Below, in pieces: positions 1-7,339 of a DNA stretch of 8,547 nt (its first letter is position 1; each line of letters begins with the position of its first letter). The stretch spans positions 1-8,547 of the forward strand of contig NZ_JAKKIE010000098.1 in NCBI RefSeq assembly GCF_021742065.1. Direction: 5' to 3'. This stretch comes from Rhizorhapis sp. SPR117. Lineage in GTDB: Bacteria > Pseudomonadota > Alphaproteobacteria > Sphingomonadales > Sphingomonadaceae. The translations under genes were made by a program, and so were the position numbers. The notes below the pieces were generated by a model, which had not been told where the DNA came from, did not search any database, and worked only from the letters and a program-made list of their open reading frames with translations.

Positions 1-191
1 TCGTCAACAACAACCAGCCCGTTCCCGACGTGTTCTCCAAGATGACCAAAATCGCAGCTTCGGGCCGACTGGGCCAACAAGGCGAGCAGAAGAGGCAGGT
101 GGCAGGGACAGGTCAGCACTGCCAGTGCGCTCCAGATGTAGGCCCGGGTTCGCGAAGGTCCTGAGACGCCAATGCTAGCAGGTTTCCGCAT
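1..191 (-). CDS. merE: MerE, mercury transport membrane protein (partial, runs off left edge)
   Basis: This leftward gene is open for 63 codons from an ATG at 189-191 to the window edge, with no stop. The N-terminal part reads AYIWSALAVLTCPCHLPLLLALLA. This is the MerE signature: a first transmembrane helix carrying the Cys-Pro-Cys-His motif (residues 28-31). A GEHVG stretch near residues 52-56 matches the GEHWG-type segment before the second helix. MerE is a small (about 78 residue) inner-membrane protein thought to help carry mercury into the cell. It is the last gene of the merTPADE order here. Two things are odd. The segment between the motifs (QSARSCDFGH) is more polar than the small-residue stretch usual there. 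The gene also starts 105 bp after the merD stop, in the same frame as merD, where I would expect near-overlap. The start is uncertain because the possible GGAG site is 11 bases from the ATG. Confidence 0.8.
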   Translation of the reverse strand, partial: MRKPASIGVSGPSRTRAYIWSALAVLTCPCHLPLLLALLAQSARSCDFGHLGEHVGNGLVVVD

Positions 192-296
192 GCTGCTTTG
201 CGCTCCATGAAGGACGATGCGGCGCTGGCCGGGCGCATTTGCGGCGACCCACCCAGCCAAATGCGCCAGTGTGAGGATGTTTCGGGCTCAGGAGGC

Positions 297-668
297 TCAT
301 GCATGGCGATATCCCTTGGTGGTGTCGGGCGTCATCGCGGAAATCACCTGCTCCATTTGCCGGTCCATTGTGGACAGGGCCATGCACCGTGCGACAATTC
401 GCGCACGCACGCACTCCAGAAACTCGACGGCATCGCTGCCGCCGTCGTCCAGTGCATGACACAGCCTGGTCAGCTCATCGAGACCAACCCCCGCCTCGAA
501 CAGGCTGCGCACGAAGCGCAGCCGCTCGAGCGCCCGATCGTCGTAGAGACGATAGCCGTTCTCCGAGCGACGCGCCGGGCGCAATAGCCCGCGCAGCACA
601 TAGTCGCGCACGACATAAACGCTGACACCGGCTTCATTCGCCAGTTTCGAGATCGTGCAGATGTCCAT
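297..668 (-). CDS. merD: MerD, mercury operon co-regulator
   Basis: The 123-residue product is a MerR-family protein of MerD type. Its N-terminal winged-helix domain reads TISKLANEAGVSVYVVRDY followed by LLRP and GYRLYDD, which matches transposon-borne MerD. MerD usually has about 120 residues. In known mer systems MerD binds the mer operator weakly and helps turn expression down after mercury is removed. The C-terminal half (residues 60-123) is a dimerisation-type helix and lacks the MerR metal-site pattern; its cysteines (4, 70, 86, 95) are spaced differently. The start is supported by an AAAGGAGAG ribosome site five bases upstream. It sits 17 bp after merA and is surely cotranscribed with it. 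Confidence 0.93.
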   Translation of the reverse strand: MDICTISKLANEAGVSVYVVRDYVLRGLLRPARRSENGYRLYDDRALERLRFVRSLFEAGVGLDELTRLCHALDDGGSDAVEFLECVRARIVARCMALSTMDRQMEQVISAMTPDTTKGYRHA

Positions 669-685
669 CCGGCCTCTCCTTTGCG

Positions 686-2386
<1,701 letters not shown>

Positions 2387-2665
2387 TTACTTTTTCACCG
2401 AGGAAGGATAGCCCGCGTTTTCGGTGGCCGTGGTCAGGGCTTGGGCATTGGTCCGGGCGTCATCGAAGGTCACGACGGCCTCGCGGCGCTCAAAGCTGAC
2501 CTCAGCCTTTTCGACGCCTTCCACCTTGCGGAGCGCCTTCTTGACCGTAATTGGGCAGGCGGCGCAGGTCATGCCGGGCACAGACAGGGTGACTGTCCTG
2601 GGAGCGGCCCAAGCCGGCGCGGCGAGCGTGGCAGCCAAGACGGCAAGGATTGCGAATTTCTTCAT
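2387..2665 (-). CDS. merP: MerP, periplasmic mercury-binding protein
   Basis: The 92-residue product has a clear signal peptide: KK at the N-terminus, a hydrophobic core, and an Ala-rich end with likely cleavage after Ala-Trp-Ala near residue 20. The mature part is a single heavy-metal-associated domain with GMTCAACPITVKKAL, where Cys34 and Cys37 bind Hg(II). MerP scavenges mercury in the periplasm and passes it to MerT. The length is typical of the family. It lies 12 bp after merT and 9 bp before merA, with an AAAGGAAA ribosome site before its ATG, which is the normal T-P-A order. Confidence 0.97.
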   Translation of the reverse strand: MKKFAILAVLAATLAAPAWAAPRTVTLSVPGMTCAACPITVKKALRKVEGVEKAEVSFERREAVVTFDDARTNAQALTTATENAGYPSSVKK

Positions 2666-2677
2666 TGAGGTTTCCTT

Positions 2678-3043
2678 TCAGTAGAACAGCGGCAAGACGT
2701 AAGGGAAAGCGAGAGCGAGCAGCACCAGCGCCGCCACAATCCAGAAGATGATCTTGTAGGCTGTCCTCACCTGAGGCACAGCGCAGACGTCGCTAGGATC
2801 ACAGGCCTTTGCCGGACGGAAGATACTCCGCCACGCGAAGAACAGCGCAATCAGCGCCGCGCCGATGAAGACCGGACGATAGGGCTCCAGCACGGTCAGA
2901 TTGCCGATCCAGGCGCCCGAAAAGCCGAGCGCAACCAGCACGAGGGGGCCGAGGCAGCAGGTCGAGGCGAGAATGGCGGCAATGCCGCCCGCAGCCAACG
3001 CACCGCGCCCCTTCACCGGCTCCGACATGGGGGTATCCGACAT
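2678..3043 (-). CDS. merT: MerT, inner-membrane mercury transporter
   Basis: The 121-residue membrane protein takes Hg(II) from MerP and moves it into the cytoplasm for MerA. Three transmembrane helices are visible: about residues 15-41, 57-73 and 97-118. The vicinal pair Cys29-Cys30 (STCCLGPLVL) lies in the first helix. A second pair, Cys81 and Cys87 (ACDPSDVCAVP), lies in the loop between helices two and three. Both pairs are the conserved mercury-handling residues, and the length matches MerT of Tn21/Tn501 (116). It is the first gene of the leftward operon. The start at 3043 is backed by AAGGAG four bases upstream; a second in-frame ATG at codon 6 is a less likely start. Confidence 0.97.
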   Translation of the reverse strand: MSDTPMSEPVKGRGALAAGGIAAILASTCCLGPLVLVALGFSGAWIGNLTVLEPYRPVFIGAALIALFFAWRSIFRPAKACDPSDVCAVPQVRTAYKIIFWIVAALVLLALAFPYVLPLFY

Positions 3044-3076
3044 AAGTCTCCTTCCGCGAACCGACTCGATGCTGTA

Positions 3077-3107
3077 ACGCTACCTCCGGACTTAGGTACG
3101 GAGTCAA
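3077..3107 (-). promoter_or_regulatory. mer promoter and MerR operator
   Basis: Read on the minus strand, TTGACT (3107-3102) and TAGCGT (3082-3077) are separated by exactly 19 bp. This is the over-long spacer that MerR-type activators correct by untwisting DNA. The spacer holds the imperfect dyad TCCGTAC, CTAA, GTCCGGA (3102-3085), with one mismatch between its arms. The -35 and the left arm are the same as I recall for Tn501. This drives merTPADE and should be repressed without Hg(II) and activated with it. It lies in the 79-bp divergent merR-merT region, so MerR bound here probably also represses its own gene. Confidence 0.93.
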
Positions 3108-3109
3108 GC

Positions 3110-3115
3110 AGGAGG
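3110..3115 (+). promoter_or_regulatory. Ribosome binding site fixing the TTG start of merR
   Basis: A perfect AGGAGG lies seven bases before the TTG at 3123. It supports a non-ATG start that also gives a MerR N-terminus aligning with the family core ([10 protein letters not shown]). Confidence 0.85.
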
Positions 3116-3122
3116 AATCGGT

Positions 3123-3524
3123 TTGGACAATCTGACCATCGGGGCCTTTGCCAAGTCGGCCGGGGTCAATATCGAGACGATCCGTTTCTATCAGCGCAAG
3201 GGGCTGCTCGTCGAGCCGCACCGACCCTATGGCGGCATCCGGCGCTACGGCGAAGTGGACGTGGCGCGCGTGAAATTCGTGAAGACTGCCCAGCGCCTGG
3301 GCTTCAGTCTGGACGAAGTCGGGCAGCTATTGAAGCTGGAGGATGGTACGCATTGCAGCGAAGCGGCTGAAATTGCCGGCGCGCGGCTTGCGGATGTGCG
3401 GGCGCGGCTCGCGGACTTGGTCCGCATGGAGGCCGCGCTCTCGCAACTGGTCAATGAATGTGATGCCCATCATGGCGACGTTACCTGCCCATTGATTGCC
3501 ACGCTACATTGCCGCGTGCCATAA
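3123..3524 (+). CDS. merR: MerR, Hg(II)-responsive transcription regulator
   Basis: The 133-residue product begins with the MerR winged helix-turn-helix: [20 protein letters not shown], then [16 protein letters not shown] and [15 protein letters not shown]. The long dimerisation helix follows. All three mercury ligands are in place: Cys78 (DGTHC), Cys113 (NEC) and Cys122 (VTCPLIA), corresponding to Cys82, Cys117 and Cys126 of Tn501 MerR. An extra Cys130 lies near the end. The C-terminus is shorter than in Tn501 (144 residues), and the N-terminus lacks a few residues before the core. The start is TTG, chosen because of the ideal AGGAGG upstream. It is divergent from merT and is the sensor-regulator of the operon. 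Confidence 0.97.
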   Translation: MDNLTIGAFAKSAGVNIETIRFYQRKGLLVEPHRPYGGIRRYGEVDVARVKFVKTAQRLGFSLDEVGQLLKLEDGTHCSEAAEIAGARLADVRARLADLVRMEAALSQLVNECDAHHGDVTCPLIATLHCRVP

Positions 3525-3886
3525 ATGTTCGCAACATGTTCTCTCTTAGCGTTATTAAGCGTACTCTCCACGCTACGCCCTCATTATAGGCATTTCGAAG
3601 CGGCCAAATAGGTTCGGTTGAAATCGGTGGCAGGCGCGACAGGGGACCACGGCACCCTTATTTTCTGTTCGGTCCACTTTCCGAGTCCACCCGTAGGCCA
3701 AGCAAGGTCCGTCCGTCGCGCCGAGGCATTGTGAACTGCTTGGTCGAAGCGCAGGCGTACTGCACGGGCAACGAACCCGAGTCACTGCCCAAGCCCTTGG
3801 TGAAGGTCACGATTACGTAGCCGCCCGTAATGCCCGTCGCCCCGATAGGGGCCAGAAAAACATTCCGGCAATTGGGAGAATGAGGC
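3525..3886. other. 362-bp stretch between merR and the receiver gene, no convincing gene
   Basis: The stretch separates the mer genes from an unrelated gene set. Just after merR are two small inverted repeats without a T-tract: ATGTT/AACAT at 3527-3539 and AGCGT/ACGCT at 3558-3574. A candidate Tn3-type terminal repeat also lies here and is listed separately. From about 3888 down to 3573 the minus strand has overlapping open frames that change frame partway, which looks more like a decayed gene than an active one; I do not recognise the product. A GGGAGA ribosome site for the next gene lies at 3874-3879. Confidence 0.6.
3545..3582. repeat. Candidate relic of a Tn3-family terminal inverted repeat
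   Basis: Read leftward, this 38-bp stretch ends in ACGCTAAG. From memory, this is the same as the inner end of the 38-bp terminal repeats of Tn501 and Tn21, both mercury transposons. The outer end reads GAGGG instead of GGGG and the middle differs, so this is at best a diverged or unrelated end. Its place 20 bp after the merR stop, where a mer transposon would end, is what makes it worth listing. No partner repeat or target duplication can be seen in the window. Confidence 0.25.
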
Positions 3887-4237
3887 ATGTCTCATGCGCT
3901 TATCATCGATGACAACATGATCGTCAGTCGCGCGATCCAGGATCGACTCTCGTCACTTGGCTTCCGCTCGTTCGATCAGACCTGGACGGAAGAGCTAGCC
4001 GTTGCGGCAGCGACGCGGCGCGCCCCCGACCTCGTGGTCGTTGGTGACTCGGTCGAGACGGGTTCGGCCTTGAGCGCAGCCCGGCGCATTTCCAAGCAAC
4101 GCAGCATACCCATCCTGATGATCACTGCGGATCCGGGTCGGTTGCTCCAGCGTATCCCCAAGGACACCTCGTTCGACGGTCCATTCCTTCTCAATGAGAT
4201 CGAGGCTGCCGTGGCGCTGAGCCATGCTTCCGGCTGA
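3887..4237 (+). CDS. Stand-alone receiver-domain protein with degenerate phosphorylation site
   Basis: The 116-residue product is a single CheY-like receiver domain with no output domain. The first strand and acidic pair are present (ALIIDDN, Asp8 and Asp9), as is the fourth-strand segment ending in Thr (ILMITAD, Thr80). At the third strand, PDLVVVGDS, the position that normally carries the phospho-accepting Asp is Gly53, with Asp54 one residue later. The conserved Lys of the KPF motif is Gly (FDGPFLL). It is therefore probably an atypical receiver that is poorly or not phosphorylated and acts by protein contact. The start has GGGAGA seven bases upstream. It precedes a sigma-like gene on the same strand, likely in one transcript. 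No histidine kinase is in the window. Confidence 0.82.
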   Translation: MSHALIIDDNMIVSRAIQDRLSSLGFRSFDQTWTEELAVAAATRRAPDLVVVGDSVETGSALSAARRISKQRSIPILMITADPGRLLQRIPKDTSFDGPFLLNEIEAAVALSHASG

Positions 4238-4295
4238 TCATTTTCCCCGCATGGACGCATCTCTTGTCCCCAAAATGCATGATGGAAGCATAGCC

Positions 4296-4637
4296 ATGTT
4301 CAACACATGTTCCCGCAACGAAATTCACGCCGAGGATAGCGCCTCCTTCAGCGGGGACGAGGCAGGTGAGACGAAGCGCCGCCTCGTGCGCAAGGAACTG
4401 GCTTGCAGCTACCAGCGCTACCGGGCCTTGGCGGCGAGGCGGTTGCGCGATGAGGTGGCCGCCGACGACGTGGTGCAGGCGTTCGCGCTCAAGGCCATGG
4501 AGTGCTTCGAGCAATTGCGTGATGCCCGGGCGGTCCATGGCTGGCTTCGCCGCTTGTTCGAAACCACGCTGATCGATTTGGAAACGCGCTGTCAACGCGA
4601 GGTGGCATCCGGCGAGCCAAACGCCACAGGGCTGTAA
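4296..4637 (+). CDS. Sigma-70 region 2-like protein lacking region 4
   Basis: With the ATG at 4296 the product has 113 residues. Residues 27-98 resemble sigma region 2 of ECF-type sigma factors: YRALAARRLRDEVAADDVVQAFALKAM matches the helix that binds the core enzyme, and VHGWLRRLFETTLIDLETR matches the stretch that melts the -10. ECF factors usually run on for another 60-80 residues to a helix-turn-helix (region 4) that reads the -35. Here the frame stops soon after region 2, and neither the following 80 bp nor its other frames supply region 4. It is either a truncated sigma gene or a small sigma mimic. The start was chosen because GGAAG lies seven bases upstream. In-frame ATGs at 4224 (overlapping the receiver gene by 14 bp), 4251 and 4275 lack a good site. 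The order next to a receiver gene suggests joint action. Confidence 0.7.
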   Translation: MFNTCSRNEIHAEDSASFSGDEAGETKRRLVRKELACSYQRYRALAARRLRDEVAADDVVQAFALKAMECFEQLRDARAVHGWLRRLFETTLIDLETRCQREVASGEPNATGL

Positions 4638-4642
4638 TTTGG

Positions 4643-4662
4643 GACGTGTTCGAACGTCTTTT
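4643..4662 (+). terminator. Weak intrinsic terminator after the sigma-like gene
   Basis: GACGT and ACGTC form a five-pair stem around a six-base loop (GTTCGA), followed at once by TTTT. G-U pairs could lengthen the stem. It starts five bases after the sigma-like stop codon and lies before the ribosome site of the next gene. It could end that transcript or dampen read-through into the BI-1 gene. The stem is short, so confidence is limited. Confidence 0.4.
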
Positions 4663-4717
4663 CAGCTGGTGTTGCCGATGCCCCCGGCGGGCCATCAAAG
4701 GATGAAGGAGATTGACA

Positions 4718-5461
4718 ATGGCAGACCCCTTGAGACCCGCCGCACCTCCGACGGCTCGTACTGGAATGGGAGTGCCAACAGCCGTCTTCGACGCCGGCCT
4801 GCGGTCTTACATGCTGGCGATCTACAATTATATGACCAGTGGCGTGCTGCTTTCTGGCGTGGTCGCACTGCTGGTAGCCAGCAACGTGTCGGTGCGATCG
4901 GTATTCTTCGGTGCCAGCGGTTCGCCTACACTGCTCGGATGGATCGCGGTTTTCGCCCCATTGATTCTCGTCTTCGTGCTCGGATTTGGCATCAACCGGC
5001 TTTCGGAAACGACCGCCAAATCGTTGTTCTGGGTCTACGCCGCGCTCATGGGCGTGTCTCTCTCGACAGTGCTTTTCGCCTATACGGGCGTGAGCGTCGC
5101 TCGCACGTTCTTTGTATCGGCGGCGGCGTTCGCTGCTCTGAGCCTGTGGGGCTACACCACGAAGAAGGATTTATCGGGCTTCGGCACTTTCCTGATCATG
5201 GGATTGGTGGGGCTGTTGATAGCTATGCTCGTCAACATGTTCCTTCGCTCATCCACGATGGACCTGATCGTCAGCGCCGTCGGCGTCCTGCTGTTTGCCG
5301 GTCTCACGGCGTACGACACCCAGAAGCTCAAGAGCATTTATTTCGATGTCGCGGGCAGCGAGTTTCGGGGCAAGGCCGTCGTCATGGGCGCACTGACCCT
5401 CTATCTCGATTTCATCAACCTGTTCCTGTTCCTGCTCCGTTTCATGGGGGACCGGCGCTAA
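4718..5461 (+). CDS. Bax inhibitor-1/YccA family membrane protein
   Basis: The 247-residue inner-membrane protein has a short polar N-terminus and about seven hydrophobic segments: roughly residues 34-54, 72-90, 101-121, 128-147, 155-175, 181-197 and 218-241. Family motifs are clear: AGLRSYMLAIYNYM before the first helix, LSLWGYTTKKDLSG between helices four and five, LTAYDTQKLK, and ALTLYLDFINLFLFLLR at the end. The Asp residues of the last two motifs (about 200 and 231) should correspond to the di-aspartate pair of the bacterial homologue YetJ, which gates a pH-sensitive Ca2+ leak. Bacterial members such as YccA modulate membrane proteolysis by FtsH or act as ion leak channels; the role here is not shown. 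The ATG at 4718 is preferred because AAGGAG lies seven bases upstream; a TTG at 4712 is too close to it. Overall resemblance is to alphaproteobacterial members. Confidence 0.93.
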   Translation: MADPLRPAAPPTARTGMGVPTAVFDAGLRSYMLAIYNYMTSGVLLSGVVALLVASNVSVRSVFFGASGSPTLLGWIAVFAPLILVFVLGFGINRLSETTAKSLFWVYAALMGVSLSTVLFAYTGVSVARTFFVSAAAFAALSLWGYTTKKDLSGFGTFLIMGLVGLLIAMLVNMFLRSSTMDLIVSAVGVLLFAGLTAYDTQKLKSIYFDVAGSEFRGKAVVMGALTLYLDFINLFLFLLRFMGDRR

Positions 5462-5476
5462 CGTGAAGGGCGGCGT

Positions 5477-7126
5477 TCATGCATCGATCTGTTCCGGTAT
5501 GGGGTCCATGGGCATCGCACGCGTTATAACGACCAGCGCGTCGGCCAAGCCGGGCGTCGCACCGTAGGTAAGCCCCCGGGCATCGAGTCGCGTCCTGCAG
5601 AAGATCGGTGCGAGGGGACTCTCCGCCAAGAGAAGTATCGCCGCCTGTGCAGCTAGCGCCAGCTGTTCCACCAGTTCCCTCGCGCGGGCTTCCTCGCAAT
5701 GGTCGAGGTCGATGTGGCTCAGCCACCGGTCATAACTCGCTTCCCGCCCGGCAGGCTCTGCAAGAAAGTCTCGAAGCGCTTCCACCGCCTCGGGCTCGCG
5801 CTGCAGAACCCGGAGCAGATCGAGCGCGATGATGTTGCCCGAGCCTTCCCAGATCGCGTTGACGGGGGATTGCCGGAAATGGCGGGGCATGGGGCCGGTT
5901 TCGACATAGCCATTGCCACCGAGGCACTCCATCGCCTCCGCGACAAAGCCCGGCAGACGCTTGCAGATCCAGTATTTGGCGACGGGCGTGAGCAGCCGTG
6001 CCAGCGGGTCGCCGGCGTCGAAGGTTGCGGCGATCCGGAAGGCGAGCGCGGTCGCTGCCTCGCTTTCTACCGCAAGATCAGCGAGCACCGCCGCCATAGC
6101 CGGATGATCGGCGAGACGGCGCCCGAAGCTTTGGCGATGCTGCGCGTGCCAGAGTGCTTGCACCAGCGCGGCCCGCATGGTTGCCGCCGACCCGACTACG
6201 CAGTCGAGGCGCGTGTGCTGCACCGCCTTGAGTATCGTGGCGATACCGCGCCCTTCCTCTCCGACGCGCCAGGCGAAAGCCCGATCATATTCGATCTCCG
6301 CCGTCGCGTTCGACTTGTCGCCCAGCTTGTCCTTGAGCCGCACGATCCGGAAACCTGCATTGCGCTGGCCATCGGTCAGCCAACGCGGCACGAGGAAACA
6401 GCTCAGGCCCCTCTCTGTTTGGGCGAGGGTCAGGAAGGCATCGCTCATCGGCGCCGAGCAGAACCATTTGTGTCCGGTAAGCACGAACGTCCGGCGCGCG
6501 CCATCAGCTGGCTCAGCGCGAGTGGTATTGGCGCGCAGGTCGGAACCACCTTGCTTTTCCGTCATTGCCATGCCGATGGTCACGCCCGCCTTGTCGGCAG
6601 CGGGCCGCGAAGCCGGGTCATAACGGGCGGCGAGGATGCGCGACACCCATTCCTCGGCGACCGCGGGTTCCTTCCTTAGAACCGGCACGGCGGCGTAGGT
6701 CATCGTCATCGGGCAGATGGTGCCGGCGTCCACCTGCCCAAGAATGTAGCTCATGGCGGCGTGAAGCACATGGCCGTGCGGCGTGCCATCCCAAGCCGCC
6801 GCAGCGATGCCATTACCAAGTCCCAAGGTCATGAGTTGGTGATAGGCCTGATGAAAGTCGACTTCGTCGATGCGGCGACCCTGTGGATCGTAATTTTCGA
6901 GCGTCGGGACATGGCGATTGGCTAATGTGCCCCACTCGTCTACCTCAGCCGAAGCTGCGCGGCGGCCCAGGCGTGACAGGCGCCTTCCGTGCTGCGCGCC
7001 GCCTGCCCTTCTCACCGCCTCAGCCAAAGCCCGGTCGGCGGCAAACCAATTGCCGCTCCCCAAGGCCGGTGTCTGATTGAACACCTCATGCGTATCGGGC
7101 GTGGCGAGCGGCTTTGAGACAGGCAT
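5477..7126 (-). CDS. aidB: AidB-type acyl-CoA dehydrogenase family flavoprotein
   Basis: The 549-residue product aligns by eye with E. coli AidB (541 residues) along its length. It opens with THEVFNQTPAL, as AidB opens with THTVFNQ. Key segments in order are YDPQGRRIDEVDFH (about 79-92), CPMTMTYAA, GMAMTEKQGGSD (185-196, FAD binding), TGHKWFCSAP (217-226), GLSCFLVPR, RLKDKLGDKSNA (263-274), MECLGGNGY (399-407) and NAIWEGSGNI (423-432). The Glu in IWEGS is at the place of the catalytic base of acyl-CoA dehydrogenases. AidB belongs to the adaptive response to DNA alkylation in E. coli, binds DNA and is thought to shield it or to detoxify alkylators; its true substrate is unclear. The ATG at 7126 has GGAG six bases upstream; an in-frame ATG at 7168 lacks a site and adds a Cys-rich stretch absent from AidB. 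It converges on the BI-1 gene. Confidence 0.92.
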   Translation of the reverse strand: MPVSKPLATPDTHEVFNQTPALGSGNWFAADRALAEAVRRAGGAQHGRRLSRLGRRAASAEVDEWGTLANRHVPTLENYDPQGRRIDEVDFHQAYHQLMTLGLGNGIAAAAWDGTPHGHVLHAAMSYILGQVDAGTICPMTMTYAAVPVLRKEPAVAEEWVSRILAARYDPASRPAADKAGVTIGMAMTEKQGGSDLRANTTRAEPADGARRTFVLTGHKWFCSAPMSDAFLTLAQTERGLSCFLVPRWLTDGQRNAGFRIVRLKDKLGDKSNATAEIEYDRAFAWRVGEEGRGIATILKAVQHTRLDCVVGSAATMRAALVQALWHAQHRQSFGRRLADHPAMAAVLADLAVESEAATALAFRIAATFDAGDPLARLLTPVAKYWICKRLPGFVAEAMECLGGNGYVETGPMPRHFRQSPVNAIWEGSGNIIALDLLRVLQREPEAVEALRDFLAEPAGREASYDRWLSHIDLDHCEEARARELVEQLALAAQAAILLLAESPLAPIFCRTRLDARGLTYGATPGLADALVVITRAMPMDPIPEQIDA

Positions 7127-7339
7127 GGTCGTCTTCTCCGTTCCATCCGGGCACGCGCAGCGGAGCAATGCTTCAGCGCCGCTGAACGCCTGGTTTTCGT
7201 TCCCGCAAATTCGGCGCCGTCATTGCTGCACTTGAGCGGCATCGCCCGGAACGTAGGAGGCTATTGCTATATTTGGCGTCCTCCAGCCCGAAGTTCAAAA
7301 CACTTTCGAATTTTTCCCAAGCGACCGGCGGCGATGCAT

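Noticed and set aside
198..668. Open frames of 80-129 codons on the plus strand over merD and merE
   Set aside because: They are antisense to well-supported mer genes, show no family motif and have no good ribosome sites.
3527..3539. ATGTT-CGC-AACAT hairpin after merR as terminator
   Set aside because: Five mostly A-T pairs with no following T-tract are too weak to call.
3525..3611. 28-codon ORF starting directly after the merR stop (MFATCSLLALLSVL...)
   Set aside because: It is hydrophobic like a leader peptide and begins right after the merR TAA, but it has no ribosome site and overlaps the repeat-like stretch.
4639..5466. 275-codon frame overlapping the BI-1 gene on the same strand
   Set aside because: It is longer than the BI-1 frame but is Arg-rich, has no recognisable motif and no ribosome site at its start. 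BI-1 has clear membrane helices and family motifs.
5699..6679. 326-codon plus-strand frame opposite aidB
   Set aside because: It is antisense to a full-length AidB homologue; its composition is Arg- and Pro-rich with no domain visible.
7250..7283. GGAGG/CCTCC inverted repeat between the cNMP-FHA gene and aidB
   Set aside because: Only five pairs around a loop of about 19 bases; no T-tract and no convincing role.
7127..7339. EcfG-type (GGAAC...CGTT) promoter upstream of aidB
   Set aside because: GGAAC and CGTT both occur on the minus strand, but the spacing is about 10 bp where 16-17 is needed.
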